From the NCBI GenBank assembly GCA_029256575.1, contig JAQSXR010000020.1:1-36308 (forward strand): a stretch of 36,308 bases of DNA, read 5' to 3'. This DNA comes from Clostridiales bacterium. GTDB lineage: Bacteria; Bacillota; Clostridia; Lachnospirales; JAQSXR01. The notes beneath the pieces are model-generated. The model had not been told where the DNA came from and made no database searches. It saw nothing but the letters and a program-made list of their open reading frames with translations. A program made the translations under genes and the position numbers. Positions 8,244-17,209 of this stretch are shown in pieces (the first letter of the stretch is position 1; the number at the start of each line of letters is the position of its first letter).

Positions 8244-10571
8244 TTGAAAGTTAAATTATTTAAAAAAGATAATAAAGAAACAAAAAATCCAGGAAGCTTT
8301 AAAAAAATTATAGAAACTTGCAACGAAATTATGGTCAAAATTAACGAAAATTTTCAGTAAAGAAAGAAAAGAAAAGTCAGATAAAATAATAACAATGCCA
8401 AGCGTTGACACAAAAGTTGTTATAAGTGACAAAAACCAAGATGAACCAAAAAAGAAAAATAATTATAAATTTAAGGTTTCAATAGGAGTAAAATTGCTTT
8501 GTGCAGTTATTCCACCGATTATTCTTGCTATAATAGCAATGGCATGGATGTCAGCAAGTACTTCTGCAGATATTATTAAAAAAGATATGATTGAAACTTC
8601 TAGACAGTCAATCAACCAAACTCAATTATATGTTGATGCAATAATTGAAAACATGGAAAATACATCAAAAGAAATCTCGAATTGGACTGGAACATTTTTC
8701 TATCAAGGTGATGGAAAATCCAGAAAGCTTGCAGAAATTTTATCAGATGATTCAAAATTGTGGAACGAACTTAAACAATTCTAAAGGATGTTTCAAAGGG
8801 AAGATTAAAGCTTAATGACATAGCAATAAATAGTAAATTTGACGGTCTTGAAGGTCCACTTAAAACAATTCCAAAGTGGGTGGGATTACATAATGATGAG
8901 ATATTTGAAGCAGGAACACAGAATATTTTATCCGTTGCAAGGTACATTAAGACGAATAGAATTGTAAACGAAACTCCATTTTACACGATGCTACTAATTA
9001 ATATTAATCCTAGCTTTTTAGATAAAGCAGTTGAAGCATTCGATAGGGACGTTAACAAAGAAGCAGTAGCTGAAGTTAACGAAGCTGAAAAGGTAGAAAA
9101 AGATTTAAAGGAAGTAGTTCAAGAAAAACCTGAAAATCAAGATACAGAAAAAGCAATAATGATAATGTTGGATGAGAATGGTGTTGTATTAACACATTCA
9201 GATCCAAGTATGAAATTAAAAAATTTAAAAGATGCTGATTACTTAGCAGATTTTTATAAGCAAACTATAGTTTTTGAAAAAAATAAAAGTGGTAATGAGA
9301 TGACCTATGTAGGTGGTTATGAATTTGAAAACAAGTATGTAACTTATTCAGTAGATCCAAAAACAAATTGGACAATAGTTACACTTACACCAATGACATC
9401 CGTTAATGAAGCAGTAGATAGCTTAGTTGGAATCACTACTATTACAGGTATCTTAGCATTTATCATAGTTTCATTAATTACTATACTCATTTCATTAAGT
9501 ATTTCAAGAGCAGTTAAGAAACTTGTGAAATCTATGAAGATAGTTGCTGCAGGTGATTTAACAAGAAAAACAAATCTTAGAAGAAGAGATGAATTTGGAA
9601 TCCTATCAGAAACTTTTGATCAAATGACAGTTAATATTAGTAAACTAGTACATGACTCTACTTCAACGACAAATGTAGTTGCAAAGATTTCAAAAGACTT
9701 AAGTGTTACTTCACAAGCTAATTTAGAGATTGCGCAGCAAGTGTCACAGGCAATTGAAAATGTTGCTCATGGATTAGAACAACAAGTTGATAGTGTAAAT
9801 CAAAGTATATCAGTTGCAGAAGATATGGCAGATAAGATAAGCCTAGTAATTGATTATTCTAATATAGTTAAGAAAGCAACTAATGAGACTAATGTATTAA
9901 GTTCGGAAGGTGTTCAAGCAGTTGGACAATTAAAGCTTAGTTCAGAAGAAATGAGCAATGTAATTCGAGAAGTAATTATTTCAGTAGATACTTTGGGACA
10001 AGCATCAAATAGTATAGGTGAGATTGTTCAAACAATTACTGATATTTCAGAAGAAACGAATTTATTATCATTGAACTCTTCAATTGAAGCTGCAAGAGCT
10101 GGTGATGCAGGTAAAGGATTTGCGGTTGTTGCTTCAGAAGTTAGAAAGTTAGCAACGCAATCAGCGGATGCTGCGAAAGAGATTGATAATATAATAAAAG
10201 ATATTAAATCTAAGATTGATAAAACAAGAAAAATTGCTGATAAAGTATTTACGATTAGTTCTGCTCAAACAAAGAATGTTGATAATACATCAAATGCATT
10301 TACCAATATTAAGGGATCTATAGGAAATATTGAAGAACAGATTACAAAACTTGTTATAGCAATCGGAGAAATGAATCGATACAAAGAATCTATTGTTAAA
10401 TCAGTATCAGGTATTTCAAGTATCGCGACTGATTCAGCGGCTGCTTCAGAACAAATCTCAGCAGCAACTGAGGAACAAGAAAGAGCAATGGAAAGCTTAA
10501 CAAACTTTGTAAACGAATTGAATTCAACTTCAGGTATTTTGAATGAAGTATTGAGTAATTTTACCATCTAG
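8244..10571 (+). pseudogene. Methyl-accepting chemotaxis protein, interrupted by two frameshifts
   Basis: A chemoreceptor whose reading frame is broken twice. Translation should start at TTG 8244, 7 nt after AGGGGG. That frame is open to 8360, but the natural continuation (KLATKLWSKLTKIFSKERKE) is in frame 1 from 8314 on, as if one extra A sits in the AAA run at 8314-8316. Frame 1 ends at 8784 after NELKQF, while frame 3 is open from 8775 onward, as if one A is missing near 8777. Repaired, it would have about 775 residues: cytoplasmic N-terminus, TM1 (GVKLLCAVIPPIILAIIAMA), a Cache-like periplasmic-side domain, TM2 ([20 protein letters not shown]), HAMP (about 9500-9650) and a signalling domain with the conserved tip [20 protein letters not shown]. 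Its position suggests sensing of alpha-glucan sugars. It is either a real pseudogene or two sequencing errors; a GTG at 8880 could start only a C-terminal fragment. Confidence 0.85.
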
Positions 10572-10580
10572 CTTATAATG

Positions 10581-10610
10581 ATAGAGCGAGTTTACTCTCG
10601 CTCTATTTTA
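10581..10610 (+). terminator. Intrinsic terminator after the chemoreceptor gene
   Basis: A perfect 10-bp stem ATAGAGCGAG / CTCGCTCTAT with loop TTTACT is followed by TTTTAAT. It begins 9 bp after the stop codon of the chemoreceptor and separates it from the amylase gene. Confidence 0.88.
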
Positions 10611-10644
10611 ATAAAAGGGTATTTAATTTAAAGGAGAAAAGTAT

Positions 10645-12201
10645 ATGAAGGTGTTGAAAAAGATTCTTGTAGTAATGCTTGTAATTGTTACACTTGTCGG
10701 ATGTGGCAAGAAAGAAAACAAAAAAACTGAATTTGAATTACCTAAGAATTCAGGAGTATGGTATGAAATATTTGTCAGAGCATTTGCGGATAGTGACGGT
10801 GATGGAATTGGTGATTTTAAAGGATTGACTGCAAAATTAGATTATTTATCTGATTTAGGGATTTCTGGGTTATGGTTAATGCCAATTAATGAATCTCCAT
10901 CATACCACCAATATGATGTAACGGATTATTATGCTGTTGATCCTGATTATGGAACAATGGAAGATTTTGAAGCATTTATTGCTGCTTGCAAAGAAAAGAA
11001 GATTGAGGTTATCATAGACCTAGTTGTAAATCATTCTAGTTCTGAGCACCCTTGGTTTGTTGATGCAAGTAAAGGTGTGGATAGTGAATATAGAGACTAC
11101 TATAGATGGGTAGATGATGATGCAGAAGGAATTAATGTAGGTGATAGATGGTATAAAAATGGAGGCCAATATTACTTTGCACATTTCTGGGATAAAATGC
11201 CAGACTTGAATTTTGATAGTCAAGCAGTAAGAGATGAAGTAAAGAACATAGCTAAATTCTGGCTAGATAAAGGTGTTTCTGGATTTAGAATGGATGCAGC
11301 AATGCACATATATACAACAAATGAATTAAAGAAGGGTAGTAACCTTCTTGCGCCAAATCAAGAATGGTGGGCAGAATTTGATGCCTACTGTAAAGAAATT
11401 AATCCAGATTATTACTTGATCGGTGAAGTATGGGCAGATGCGAAAACACGAAGTTTTTATACAGAGTCTTTTGCTTCCTTGTTTAACTTTGATGTAGGTA
11501 ATGATTCTATTATTCCTATCGTAAAGAATGGAAAAGATACTGGATTTAACGCAACTGTACAAAAAGCGATTGATTACTATGCAAAAGGTAACCCTGATTT
11601 TGTTGATGCTCCTTTCTTGACAAATCATGATCAAGCAAGAGTAATGACATTTTTTGCTGGTGATGAAATGAAAGCTAAATTGGCGGCAACAATGTACTTA
11701 ACATTACCAGGTAATCCATTCCTTTATTATGGAGAAGAAATTGGAATGCAAGGTGATAAACCAGATGAGTATATACGTGAACCACTTCCATGGGGCGATG
11801 AATATACAACTACTTGGGTTGAAAGTAAATACAATGTTGACTTATTAACAGTAGCGAACCAATCAAGATTTGATAGTTCTCTTCTAGGTCACTATAAACA
11901 AATAATTGATGTGCGAAACAATAGTGAAGCATTATCACTTGGAAATTTTGTCGGTATTGAAACGGAAAATAATAAATTAGTAGCATACTCACGAAATAGT
12001 GAAGATGTTAGCTGTATCGTATTGCATAATGTATCTGATACAGAACAAGTTATTTCGCTCGATAAACTAGGTATAACAGATAAGGCAGAGCTTCTTTTCA
12101 ATAGTAATGCAATGTTCAAATATGCATTTGGAACGGAAATAACTTTACCAGCATACACATCAATCATATTACAACAAGATATCGTTGAAGCAAAAAAATA
12201 A
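10645..12201 (+). CDS. GH13 alpha-amylase-family lipoprotein
   Basis: A 518-residue glycoside hydrolase with a lipoprotein signal peptide (TLVGC, lipobox Cys20), so it is probably anchored on the cell surface. It should cleave alpha-1,4 (possibly also alpha-1,6) glucan or oligosaccharides. The GH13 regions are in order: DLVVNH (125-130), GFRMDAAMH with nucleophile Asp217, GEVW with acid/base Glu261, and TNHDQ with Asp329. The early DSDGDGIGDFKGLTAKLDYL motif is shared by oligosaccharide-active subfamilies; the lipoprotein form suggests a GH13_36-like enzyme, but I cannot fix the subfamily. A C-terminal beta domain (about 430-515) follows the barrel. GGAGAAAAG precedes the ATG. It probably supplies maltodextrins to the upstream importer. 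Confidence 0.93.
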   Translation: MKVLKKILVVMLVIVTLVGCGKKENKKTEFELPKNSGVWYEIFVRAFADSDGDGIGDFKGLTAKLDYLSDLGISGLWLMPINESPSYHQYDVTDYYAVDPDYGTMEDFEAFIAACKEKKIEVIIDLVVNHSSSEHPWFVDASKGVDSEYRDYYRWVDDDAEGINVGDRWYKNGGQYYFAHFWDKMPDLNFDSQAVRDEVKNIAKFWLDKGVSGFRMDAAMHIYTTNELKKGSNLLAPNQEWWAEFDAYCKEINPDYYLIGEVWADAKTRSFYTESFASLFNFDVGNDSIIPIVKNGKDTGFNATVQKAIDYYAKGNPDFVDAPFLTNHDQARVMTFFAGDEMKAKLAATMYLTLPGNPFLYYGEEIGMQGDKPDEYIREPLPWGDEYTTTWVESKYNVDLLTVANQSRFDSSLLGHYKQIIDVRNNSEALSLGNFVGIETENNKLVAYSRNSEDVSCIVLHNVSDTEQVISLDKLGITDKAELLFNSNAMFKYAFGTEITLPAYTSIILQQDIVEAKK

Positions 12202-12205
12202 AGTT

Positions 12206-12281
12206 TTGATACAATGGTGATACAATGGTACAATGGGGACGGTTCTTTTTGTATCATTGTGATACAATGGGGACGGTGCTC
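12206..12281. repeat. GATACAATGG / GGGGACGGT repeat cluster
   Basis: Right after the amylase stop, TACAATGG occurs four times. Two of these extend into TACAATGGGGACGGT (12229-12243 and 12263-12277). TTGTATCA-TTG-TGATACAA (12249-12267) forms an inverted repeat between them. From general knowledge, GGGGACGGT-type stretches recur between genes in many clostridial genomes, sometimes near REP-associated (Y1-type) transposases. No transposase is present here. Confidence 0.6.
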
Positions 12282-12303
12282 CCAATCTCAATAAAGATAA
12301 ATC

Positions 12304-12393
12304 AAACCCCACAAAGGACTGATATGTTTTGATATGCCCCTTGTCTAATTGACAAGGGGCATATCGGACATTTCAGTCTATTTTGTGGGGTTT
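12304..12393. terminator. Very long bidirectional terminator hairpin
   Basis: A nearly perfect 90-bp palindrome between two convergent genes. Arms include AAACCCCACAAA / TTTTGTGGGGTTT outside, GACTGA / TCAGTC, then GATATGCCCCTTGTC / GACAAGGGGCATATC around loop TAATT. The arms are about 42 bp with a few mismatches. T-runs flank it on the appropriate strand on both sides, so it can end transcription of the amylase (+) and the debranching enzyme (-). The stem is far longer than needed for termination. Confidence 0.85.
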
Positions 12394-12397
12394 TGTA

Positions 12398-14395
12398 TTA
12401 TTTAGAATTAAAATGTTCTAATGGAATTAACACATCTTCAACGTAACAACGTAGTATTTCTCCAACACTCCAAGCTTGTGCATAACAACCTCTTGAGATA
12501 ATTGGTTCATTACCATCAAATACTTCAGCTATTGAGCCGATACAGCCGTCTCTCAAGTGGTCTTCTAAAGGAGCAAGAAGTTTCTTCGCAAATAGTAGGC
12601 TTTCTTTTGAATGATTGTTAACTTTAACATAAGCAGTTATTAATCCACCAAGAGGGAATGCCCAAGTTGTTCCTTGGTGATATGCAGCATCTCGGTCATG
12701 TAATTGTCCTTTGTATAGTCCTTTGTATTCAGGATCAAAAGGAGAGAGAGTTCTTAATCCATTTGAAGCATAGAGATGGGATAGAACGGTCTGTACAATT
12801 TTCTTGTTTTTATCTTCGTCAAGCATGGTATATGGTAATGAAACTGCCCAAATTTGATTTGGCCTTATCTTAGAGTCACCACTTCCGTCAGATGATACAA
12901 CATCAAATAAGCAATTTTTTTCTTCATTCCAAAAATGCGTATTAAATGACGTTTTAACTGTCTCTGCAAGTGAAGAATATTCATTAGATTCTTTCCCGAA
13001 TTTATTTGCTAAGTTTTCCATTACTTTTAAAGCATTGTACCAAAGTGCATTTATTTCAACTGGTTTACCGTGACGAGGAGTTACTACCCATTCGCCAACT
13101 CGAACGTCCATCCAAGTTACTTGATCTAGACCACCACCTGCACTTATGAGACCATCTTCATCCATCTTAATTGAGAAATCGGTACCATTTTTGTAGGCTG
13201 CGATGATTTCTTCGAGCTTTGGATATATTTCTTTTTCAATAAAGGAGTACGCTTCTTCGGTATCTGTATATCTTAGATACTGATCAATCGAGAAGAAATA
13301 CCACATTGATGCATCAACTGTATTATAAAATGGATCATTACCTTCGTCTGGGAACATATTTGGAACAAGCCCATTACGTACATATTTGGCAAAAGTCAAA
13401 AGGATATCTTTTGTTTCATCGAATCTTTTTGTAACGAGGGTAAGACCTTGTAATGCTATCATTGTATCACGACCCCAGTCTGCAAACCAAGGGAGTCCTG
13501 CTAAAACTGTTTTAAGTCCAGTTGATTTACGATACGCAATAAATTGATCTGCAGCTAATACAAGATTATTTGCAAAATCATCCGTATACCCGGCATTCTT
13601 AACTAATTGATTACCACGTGTTTTTGCATCCTTAACGATTTTAAAAGCATCTGTTGTTGATGATGTTTCAGTTGAACAAGTAATTGATATTTGCGCCTTT
13701 TCAAAAGGTGCTAATTTAATTGTAATGTTATAAGGTGTAAAATGATTATCAATCGCTGACATTCCTGTATCGATTTCAGTTTGATACTCCATATCTTCAT
13801 CGTAAATATTTGATCTAGATACTATGTTACCCATGGATGAATTAAGAGTTATCGTAACAGATTTATCAGCGTCTGGTATTAGTTCTATTGAAGACCCATT
13901 CACTTTATGTTGGAAGTTTAATTCAGCACGCTCTACACGTTGATTATGGTCTCTATAATTAAAGAGTGGTGTTATGTCTAGAATGGCTTCAGAAGATCCG
14001 TTTTGAATGTCATAAGCGATTCCAACAGTGTTTTTTCCATATTCTAATGCTATTTGTTTGGTTAAGAAAAAGTCTTCAATTTGATAATCAAAGGTAGGAA
14101 TTACATCATAAGTAAACCTTTGAAGATGTAAATGACCTTCTTCATTAATAGTAGGACGTTGTGTAGCATTAAAACTATACGATTTTCCATTTAGTGTTAT
14201 GTTTTCATTTAACTTTGAAAGAACTAAATATCTATTTACTGGTGGGTGTAAACTAGCAATCAGTAATCCATGATGCTTTCTAGTGTTTGCTCCAATTATT
14301 GAGCTTCCAGCATATCCACCAAGACCATTTGTAATTACCCATTCACGTTGTAACCCTTCTCTAAATGTCTTCCAATATCCTTTTCCAAAATTCAT
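12398..14395 (-). CDS. Glycogen debranching enzyme, amylo-alpha-1,6-glucosidase (GH133 type)
   Basis: A 665-residue cytoplasmic enzyme expected to hydrolyse alpha-1,6 branch points of glycogen or limit dextrins. The N-terminal domain (about 1-220) starts with MNFGKGYWKTF and contains REWVITNGLGGYAGSSIIG, GANTRKHHGLLIA and PVNRYLVLSKL, typical of the GDE_N fold. The C-terminal (alpha/alpha)6 domain carries LPWFADWGRDTMIALQGL, VPNMFPDEGNDPFYNTVDAS, HGKPVEINALWYNALKVM and YHQGTTWAFPLGGLITAY. I chose the ATG at 14395 because GGAGG lies 9 bases before it; the upstream in-frame extension to 14455 crosses the predicted promoter and looks non-coding. It is convergent with the amylase. No signal peptide is seen, so it would act on imported or stored glucan. 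Confidence 0.92.
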   Translation of the reverse strand: MNFGKGYWKTFREGLQREWVITNGLGGYAGSSIIGANTRKHHGLLIASLHPPVNRYLVLSKLNENITLNGKSYSFNATQRPTINEEGHLHLQRFTYDVIPTFDYQIEDFFLTKQIALEYGKNTVGIAYDIQNGSSEAILDITPLFNYRDHNQRVERAELNFQHKVNGSSIELIPDADKSVTITLNSSMGNIVSRSNIYDEDMEYQTEIDTGMSAIDNHFTPYNITIKLAPFEKAQISITCSTETSSTTDAFKIVKDAKTRGNQLVKNAGYTDDFANNLVLAADQFIAYRKSTGLKTVLAGLPWFADWGRDTMIALQGLTLVTKRFDETKDILLTFAKYVRNGLVPNMFPDEGNDPFYNTVDASMWYFFSIDQYLRYTDTEEAYSFIEKEIYPKLEEIIAAYKNGTDFSIKMDEDGLISAGGGLDQVTWMDVRVGEWVVTPRHGKPVEINALWYNALKVMENLANKFGKESNEYSSLAETVKTSFNTHFWNEEKNCLFDVVSSDGSGDSKIRPNQIWAVSLPYTMLDEDKNKKIVQTVLSHLYASNGLRTLSPFDPEYKGLYKGQLHDRDAAYHQGTTWAFPLGGLITAYVKVNNHSKESLLFAKKLLAPLEDHLRDGCIGSIAEVFDGNEPIISRGCYAQAWSVGEILRCYVEDVLIPLEHFNSK

Positions 14396-14460
14396 TAAAA
14401 ATACCTCCAATATTATATAATAACAGAAGACATAAGTAAGTCCTCCAAGTCTCATGCATT

Positions 14461-14489
14461 ATAATAGCATGTGGCAAAATTTAGTGCAA
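14461..14489 (-). promoter_or_regulatory. Promoter of the debranching enzyme gene
   Basis: Read on the minus strand: TTGCAC (plus-strand 14484-14489), 17-bp spacer, TATTAT (14461-14466), with TG one base before the -10 (extended -10). Predicted start is near 14454, leaving about 59 nt of leader before the ATG at 14395. Confidence 0.65.
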
Positions 14490-14517
14490 CCGATTAAGCA
14501 CAAATACTAATTAGGAC

Positions 14518-14546
14518 TTGTATTAATTAAGTATATTAGATAAAAT
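14518..14546 (+). promoter_or_regulatory. Promoter upstream of comEA
   Basis: TTGTAT (14518-14523), 17-bp spacer, TAAAAT (14541-14546). It is divergent from the debranching enzyme promoter. It could drive the whole comEA - regulator - kinase - GerMN - comEC series, because no terminator is visible in that stretch. Confidence 0.6.
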
Positions 14547-14609
14547 AACTCTATGGGGATATTTGTTATAAGGAGATATATATGATAAATATAAAAAGGG
14601 GAGAAGTTA

Positions 14610-15068
14610 TTGAGCAAATGGAAAAAGTTAGATCGGTTGTACCTTTGTTTTGCAATGGTTTTTATTATATCTCTGGGAATCATATTATTCCAGATAAATA
14701 ATAATGAAAGAAAGAAGGTATTAATCATGCAAAATACAACAACAATGTCTAATAATGTTAATAACAATGGAGTAAACAATGAAGGAAATAACGGATCATC
14801 ATCATTTGAGGAAACATCAAACGAAAAACCAAATGTAAGTCAGACAGAAGAAGTCTTTAAAGAAATCAGCATTATAAATATAAACACTGCAACAAGTGAG
14901 GAACTACAAACCTTAAAAGGAATTGGGCCATCAAAAGCGCAGGCTATTATAGACTATAGAAATAGTAAAGGTAATTTTAATGATATAACCGAGATTGTAA
15001 ATGTTTCTGGAATTGGGGACAAGACTTTCGAGAGGATTAAAGAATACATAACGAGCGGAAAGGATTGA
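14610..15068 (+). CDS. comEA: ComEA-like helix-hairpin-helix DNA-binding protein
   Basis: A 152-residue membrane-anchored protein. It has one N-terminal span (about 11-28), an Asn/Ser-rich flexible linker (about 40-85), and a C-terminal double helix-hairpin-helix domain beginning ININTATSEELQTLKGIGPS. The domain contains both GIGPSKA and SGIGDKTFERI hairpins. ComEA proteins bind incoming DNA outside the membrane and pass it to the ComEC channel, which is encoded three genes downstream. This copy lacks the SLBB domain found in many ComEA proteins. The start is TTG with AAGGGGAG 6 bases ahead. A second, overlapping small frame starts at ATG 14582 with its own good ribosome-binding site (see findings). 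Confidence 0.85.
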   Translation: MSKWKKLDRLYLCFAMVFIISLGIILFQINNNERKKVLIMQNTTTMSNNVNNNGVNNEGNNGSSSFEETSNEKPNVSQTEEVFKEISIININTATSEELQTLKGIGPSKAQAIIDYRNSKGNFNDITEIVNVSGIGDKTFERIKEYITSGKD

Positions 15069-15072
15069 TAAA

Positions 15073-15768
15073 GTGGGAAGAAAAGTATTAGTAGTAGATG
15101 ATGAAAAACTCATTGTAAAGGGTTTGAAATTTAGTTTAGAACAAGATGGAATGGAAGTTGATTGTGCTTATGATGGTGAGGAAGCAGTAGAATATGCAAG
15201 AAAAAATGAATATGAAATGGTATTATTAGACCTAATGTTACCAAAGTTAGACGGTTTTCAAGTGTGTCAAAAAATACGAGAATTTTCAGATATGCCAATT
15301 ATAATGCTTACAGCCAAAGGACAAGATATTGATAAGATATTAGGGCTGGAATATGGTGCAGATGACTATATTACAAAACCATTTAACATACTTGAACTAA
15401 AAGCTAGAATGAAGGTTATTTTTAGAAGAGCATCTCAGAGAAGTGTTGTAAAGACTGAAGAAATTGGACGACTTACAGCAGGGGATTTGGAATTGGAACC
15501 AAATAGCAGACGCGCGTTTGTAAGTGGCGAAGAAGTGAATTTAACAGTGAAAGAATATGATTTATTAGAACTACTTATTAAAAATCAGACAAAAGCCTAT
15601 AGTAGAGAATCATTATTAAGTATTGTATGGGGATATGATTACCCAGGTGATGTTAGAACAGTTGATGTACATGTCAGAAGGCTAAGGGAGAAAGTAGAAC
15701 CAAATCCTAGTGACCCAAAATATATTCATACAAAATGGGGTGTTGGTTATTATTTACAAGTTAAGTAG
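15073..15768 (+). CDS. OmpR/PhoB-family response regulator
   Basis: A 231-residue two-component response regulator. The receiver domain (about 1-120) has the acidic pair Asp9-Asp10, phospho-acceptor Asp53 (VLLDLMLPKLDGF), the TAKG switch and the conserved Lys in YITKPFN. The winged-helix DNA-binding domain (about 130-228) has LTVKEYDLLELLIKN, the recognition segment RTVDVHVRRLREKVE and the wing GVGYYLQVK. The start is GTG, 4 bases after the comEA stop, with AAAGGA before it. The cognate kinase overlaps its 3' end. Its target genes are unknown; the flanking com and GerMN genes are candidates by position only. Confidence 0.93.
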   Translation: MGRKVLVVDDEKLIVKGLKFSLEQDGMEVDCAYDGEEAVEYARKNEYEMVLLDLMLPKLDGFQVCQKIREFSDMPIIMLTAKGQDIDKILGLEYGADDYITKPFNILELKARMKVIFRRASQRSVVKTEEIGRLTAGDLELEPNSRRAFVSGEEVNLTVKEYDLLELLIKNQTKAYSRESLLSIVWGYDYPGDVRTVDVHVRRLREKVEPNPSDPKYIHTKWGVGYYLQVK

Positions 15769-17209
15769 ACTTATAAGGGGAATTAGATCCAAGCTATTAT
15801 TAACCTATTTTTTAATGGCTTGTGTACCTATATTAATTATCATTTGGGGCTTTATTGTGGTTTCCAATGATTATAATGAAACAAGATTAGTGAGTGAAAT
15901 AAGAACAAATGCAAAGATTACTGCCAGCGTGCTAAGTGAGGCAGTGAATAATACAAATTTAGATATAATGAAACAAGAAATTGAGAATTATAGTAATACA
16001 ATAGTTGGTCGTGTATTAGTTATTAATGATGTTTTTACTATAATTGAGGACTCAAATAATCTTGAAAAAGGAAAATACCTTGTTAGCGATAGTGTAGTAA
16101 AAGCACTAAGAGGAAATCAAGTAACTAAGAATTATAAAGAAAAGAAAATTATTGAAATTTCCGTTCCTATTATTAATCGTGAGAATCAAAAGGTAATAGG
16201 TGCTTTGTTAACAATTGCTTCGTACAAAGAGGTTGATTTATTTAGCTCATATATGTATAACGAGTGGGTAACGATATTTCCTATCTTAGCGATATTATTA
16301 TTACTCTTTAGTATTTACTATTCAGGAGTGTTCTCTTATCCGTTTAAACAACTTAGTATTTCAATGAGTAAGATAACTGAAGGACATTTAGATGAGAAGA
16401 TTTATATTAAAGGACATGGAGAAATAGAAGACATAGCAACTGCTTTTAATCAAATGACAAGTAGACTTCAGGAAATTGAACAATCAAGGCAAGAGTTTGT
16501 TTCGAATGTATCTCATGAGTTAAAGACTCCGATTACATCCATTAAAGTATTAGCAGATTCACTCTTGACGCAGGAAGATATGCCAGTTGAGATTTATCGA
16601 GAATTTATGATAGATATCACGGATGAGATAGACAGGGAAAATAAAATAATTAATGACTTACTTTCGCTAGTTAAACTTAATAAAACGGTAGTTGGTTTAA
16701 ATATTGAGAAAAAGAGTATCAATCTACTTTTTGACCAAATTCTAAAAAGATTAAAGCCAATTGCTATGCAAAAAAATGTTGAGTTAATATTTGAAAGTTA
16801 TCGAGAAGTAGAAGCTGAGATAGATGAGGTTAAATTATCCCTTGCTCTCAGTAATCTTATAGAAAATGGAATAAAATATAACTTGGAGAATGGCTGGGTA
16901 AAGGTATTACTGAATGCAGATCATAAATTCATGTTTATTAAAATTAGTGATTCCGGTATCGGAATACCGAAAGAATCACAAGAAAAAATATATGATCGTT
17001 TTTATAGAGTGGATAAAGCAAGATCGAGGGAAACAGGAGGAACAGGCTTGGGCCTAGCGATAACGAAAAGTTCAATTATTATGCATAATGGTTCTATAAA
17101 AGTTCATAGTGAAGAAGATGTAGGGACTACATTTTCTCTTCGAATTCCACTTTATCATATACTCCCAAAAGAAATTAAAGTCAAGAAGGGGGATAAGAAA
17201 CGTGTATAA
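15740..17209 (+). CDS. Sensor histidine kinase (HAMP, HisKA, HATPase)
   Basis: A membrane kinase of about 489 residues paired with the preceding regulator. TM1 is LLLTYFLMACVPILIIIWGF. An extracellular sensor region of about 140 residues follows, then TM2 (VTIFPILAILLLLFSIYYS), a HAMP linker, the phospho-acceptor helix FVSNVSHELKTPITSIK with His at about residue 259, the N box NLIENGIKYN, and the G boxes DSGIGIP and GGTGLGLAI. The start is uncertain: there is no ATG, and candidates are GTG 15710, GTG 15740 and TTG 15743, all inside the regulator gene. I chose 15740, which leaves a short basic N-terminus. The overlap implies translational coupling. The lipoprotein gene after it overlaps by 8 bases. 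Confidence 0.88.
   Translation: MLVIIYKLSRLIRGIRSKLLLTYFLMACVPILIIIWGFIVVSNDYNETRLVSEIRTNAKITASVLSEAVNNTNLDIMKQEIENYSNTIVGRVLVINDVFTIIEDSNNLEKGKYLVSDSVVKALRGNQVTKNYKEKKIIEISVPIINRENQKVIGALLTIASYKEVDLFSSYMYNEWVTIFPILAILLLLFSIYYSGVFSYPFKQLSISMSKITEGHLDEKIYIKGHGEIEDIATAFNQMTSRLQEIEQSRQEFVSNVSHELKTPITSIKVLADSLLTQEDMPVEIYREFMIDITDEIDRENKIINDLLSLVKLNKTVVGLNIEKKSINLLFDQILKRLKPIAMQKNVELIFESYREVEAEIDEVKLSLALSNLIENGIKYNLENGWVKVLLNADHKFMFIKISDSGIGIPKESQEKIYDRFYRVDKARSRETGGTGLGLAITKSSIIMHNGSIKVHSEEDVGTTFSLRIPLYHILPKEIKVKKGDKKRV

Noticed and set aside
8760-8790. Programmed -1 frameshift joining the two chemoreceptor frames
   Set aside because: The sequence AAACAATTCTAA has no slippery X-XXY-YYZ heptamer in the correct frame and no clear downstream stimulator, and a second unrelated frameshift exists upstream; indels are simpler.
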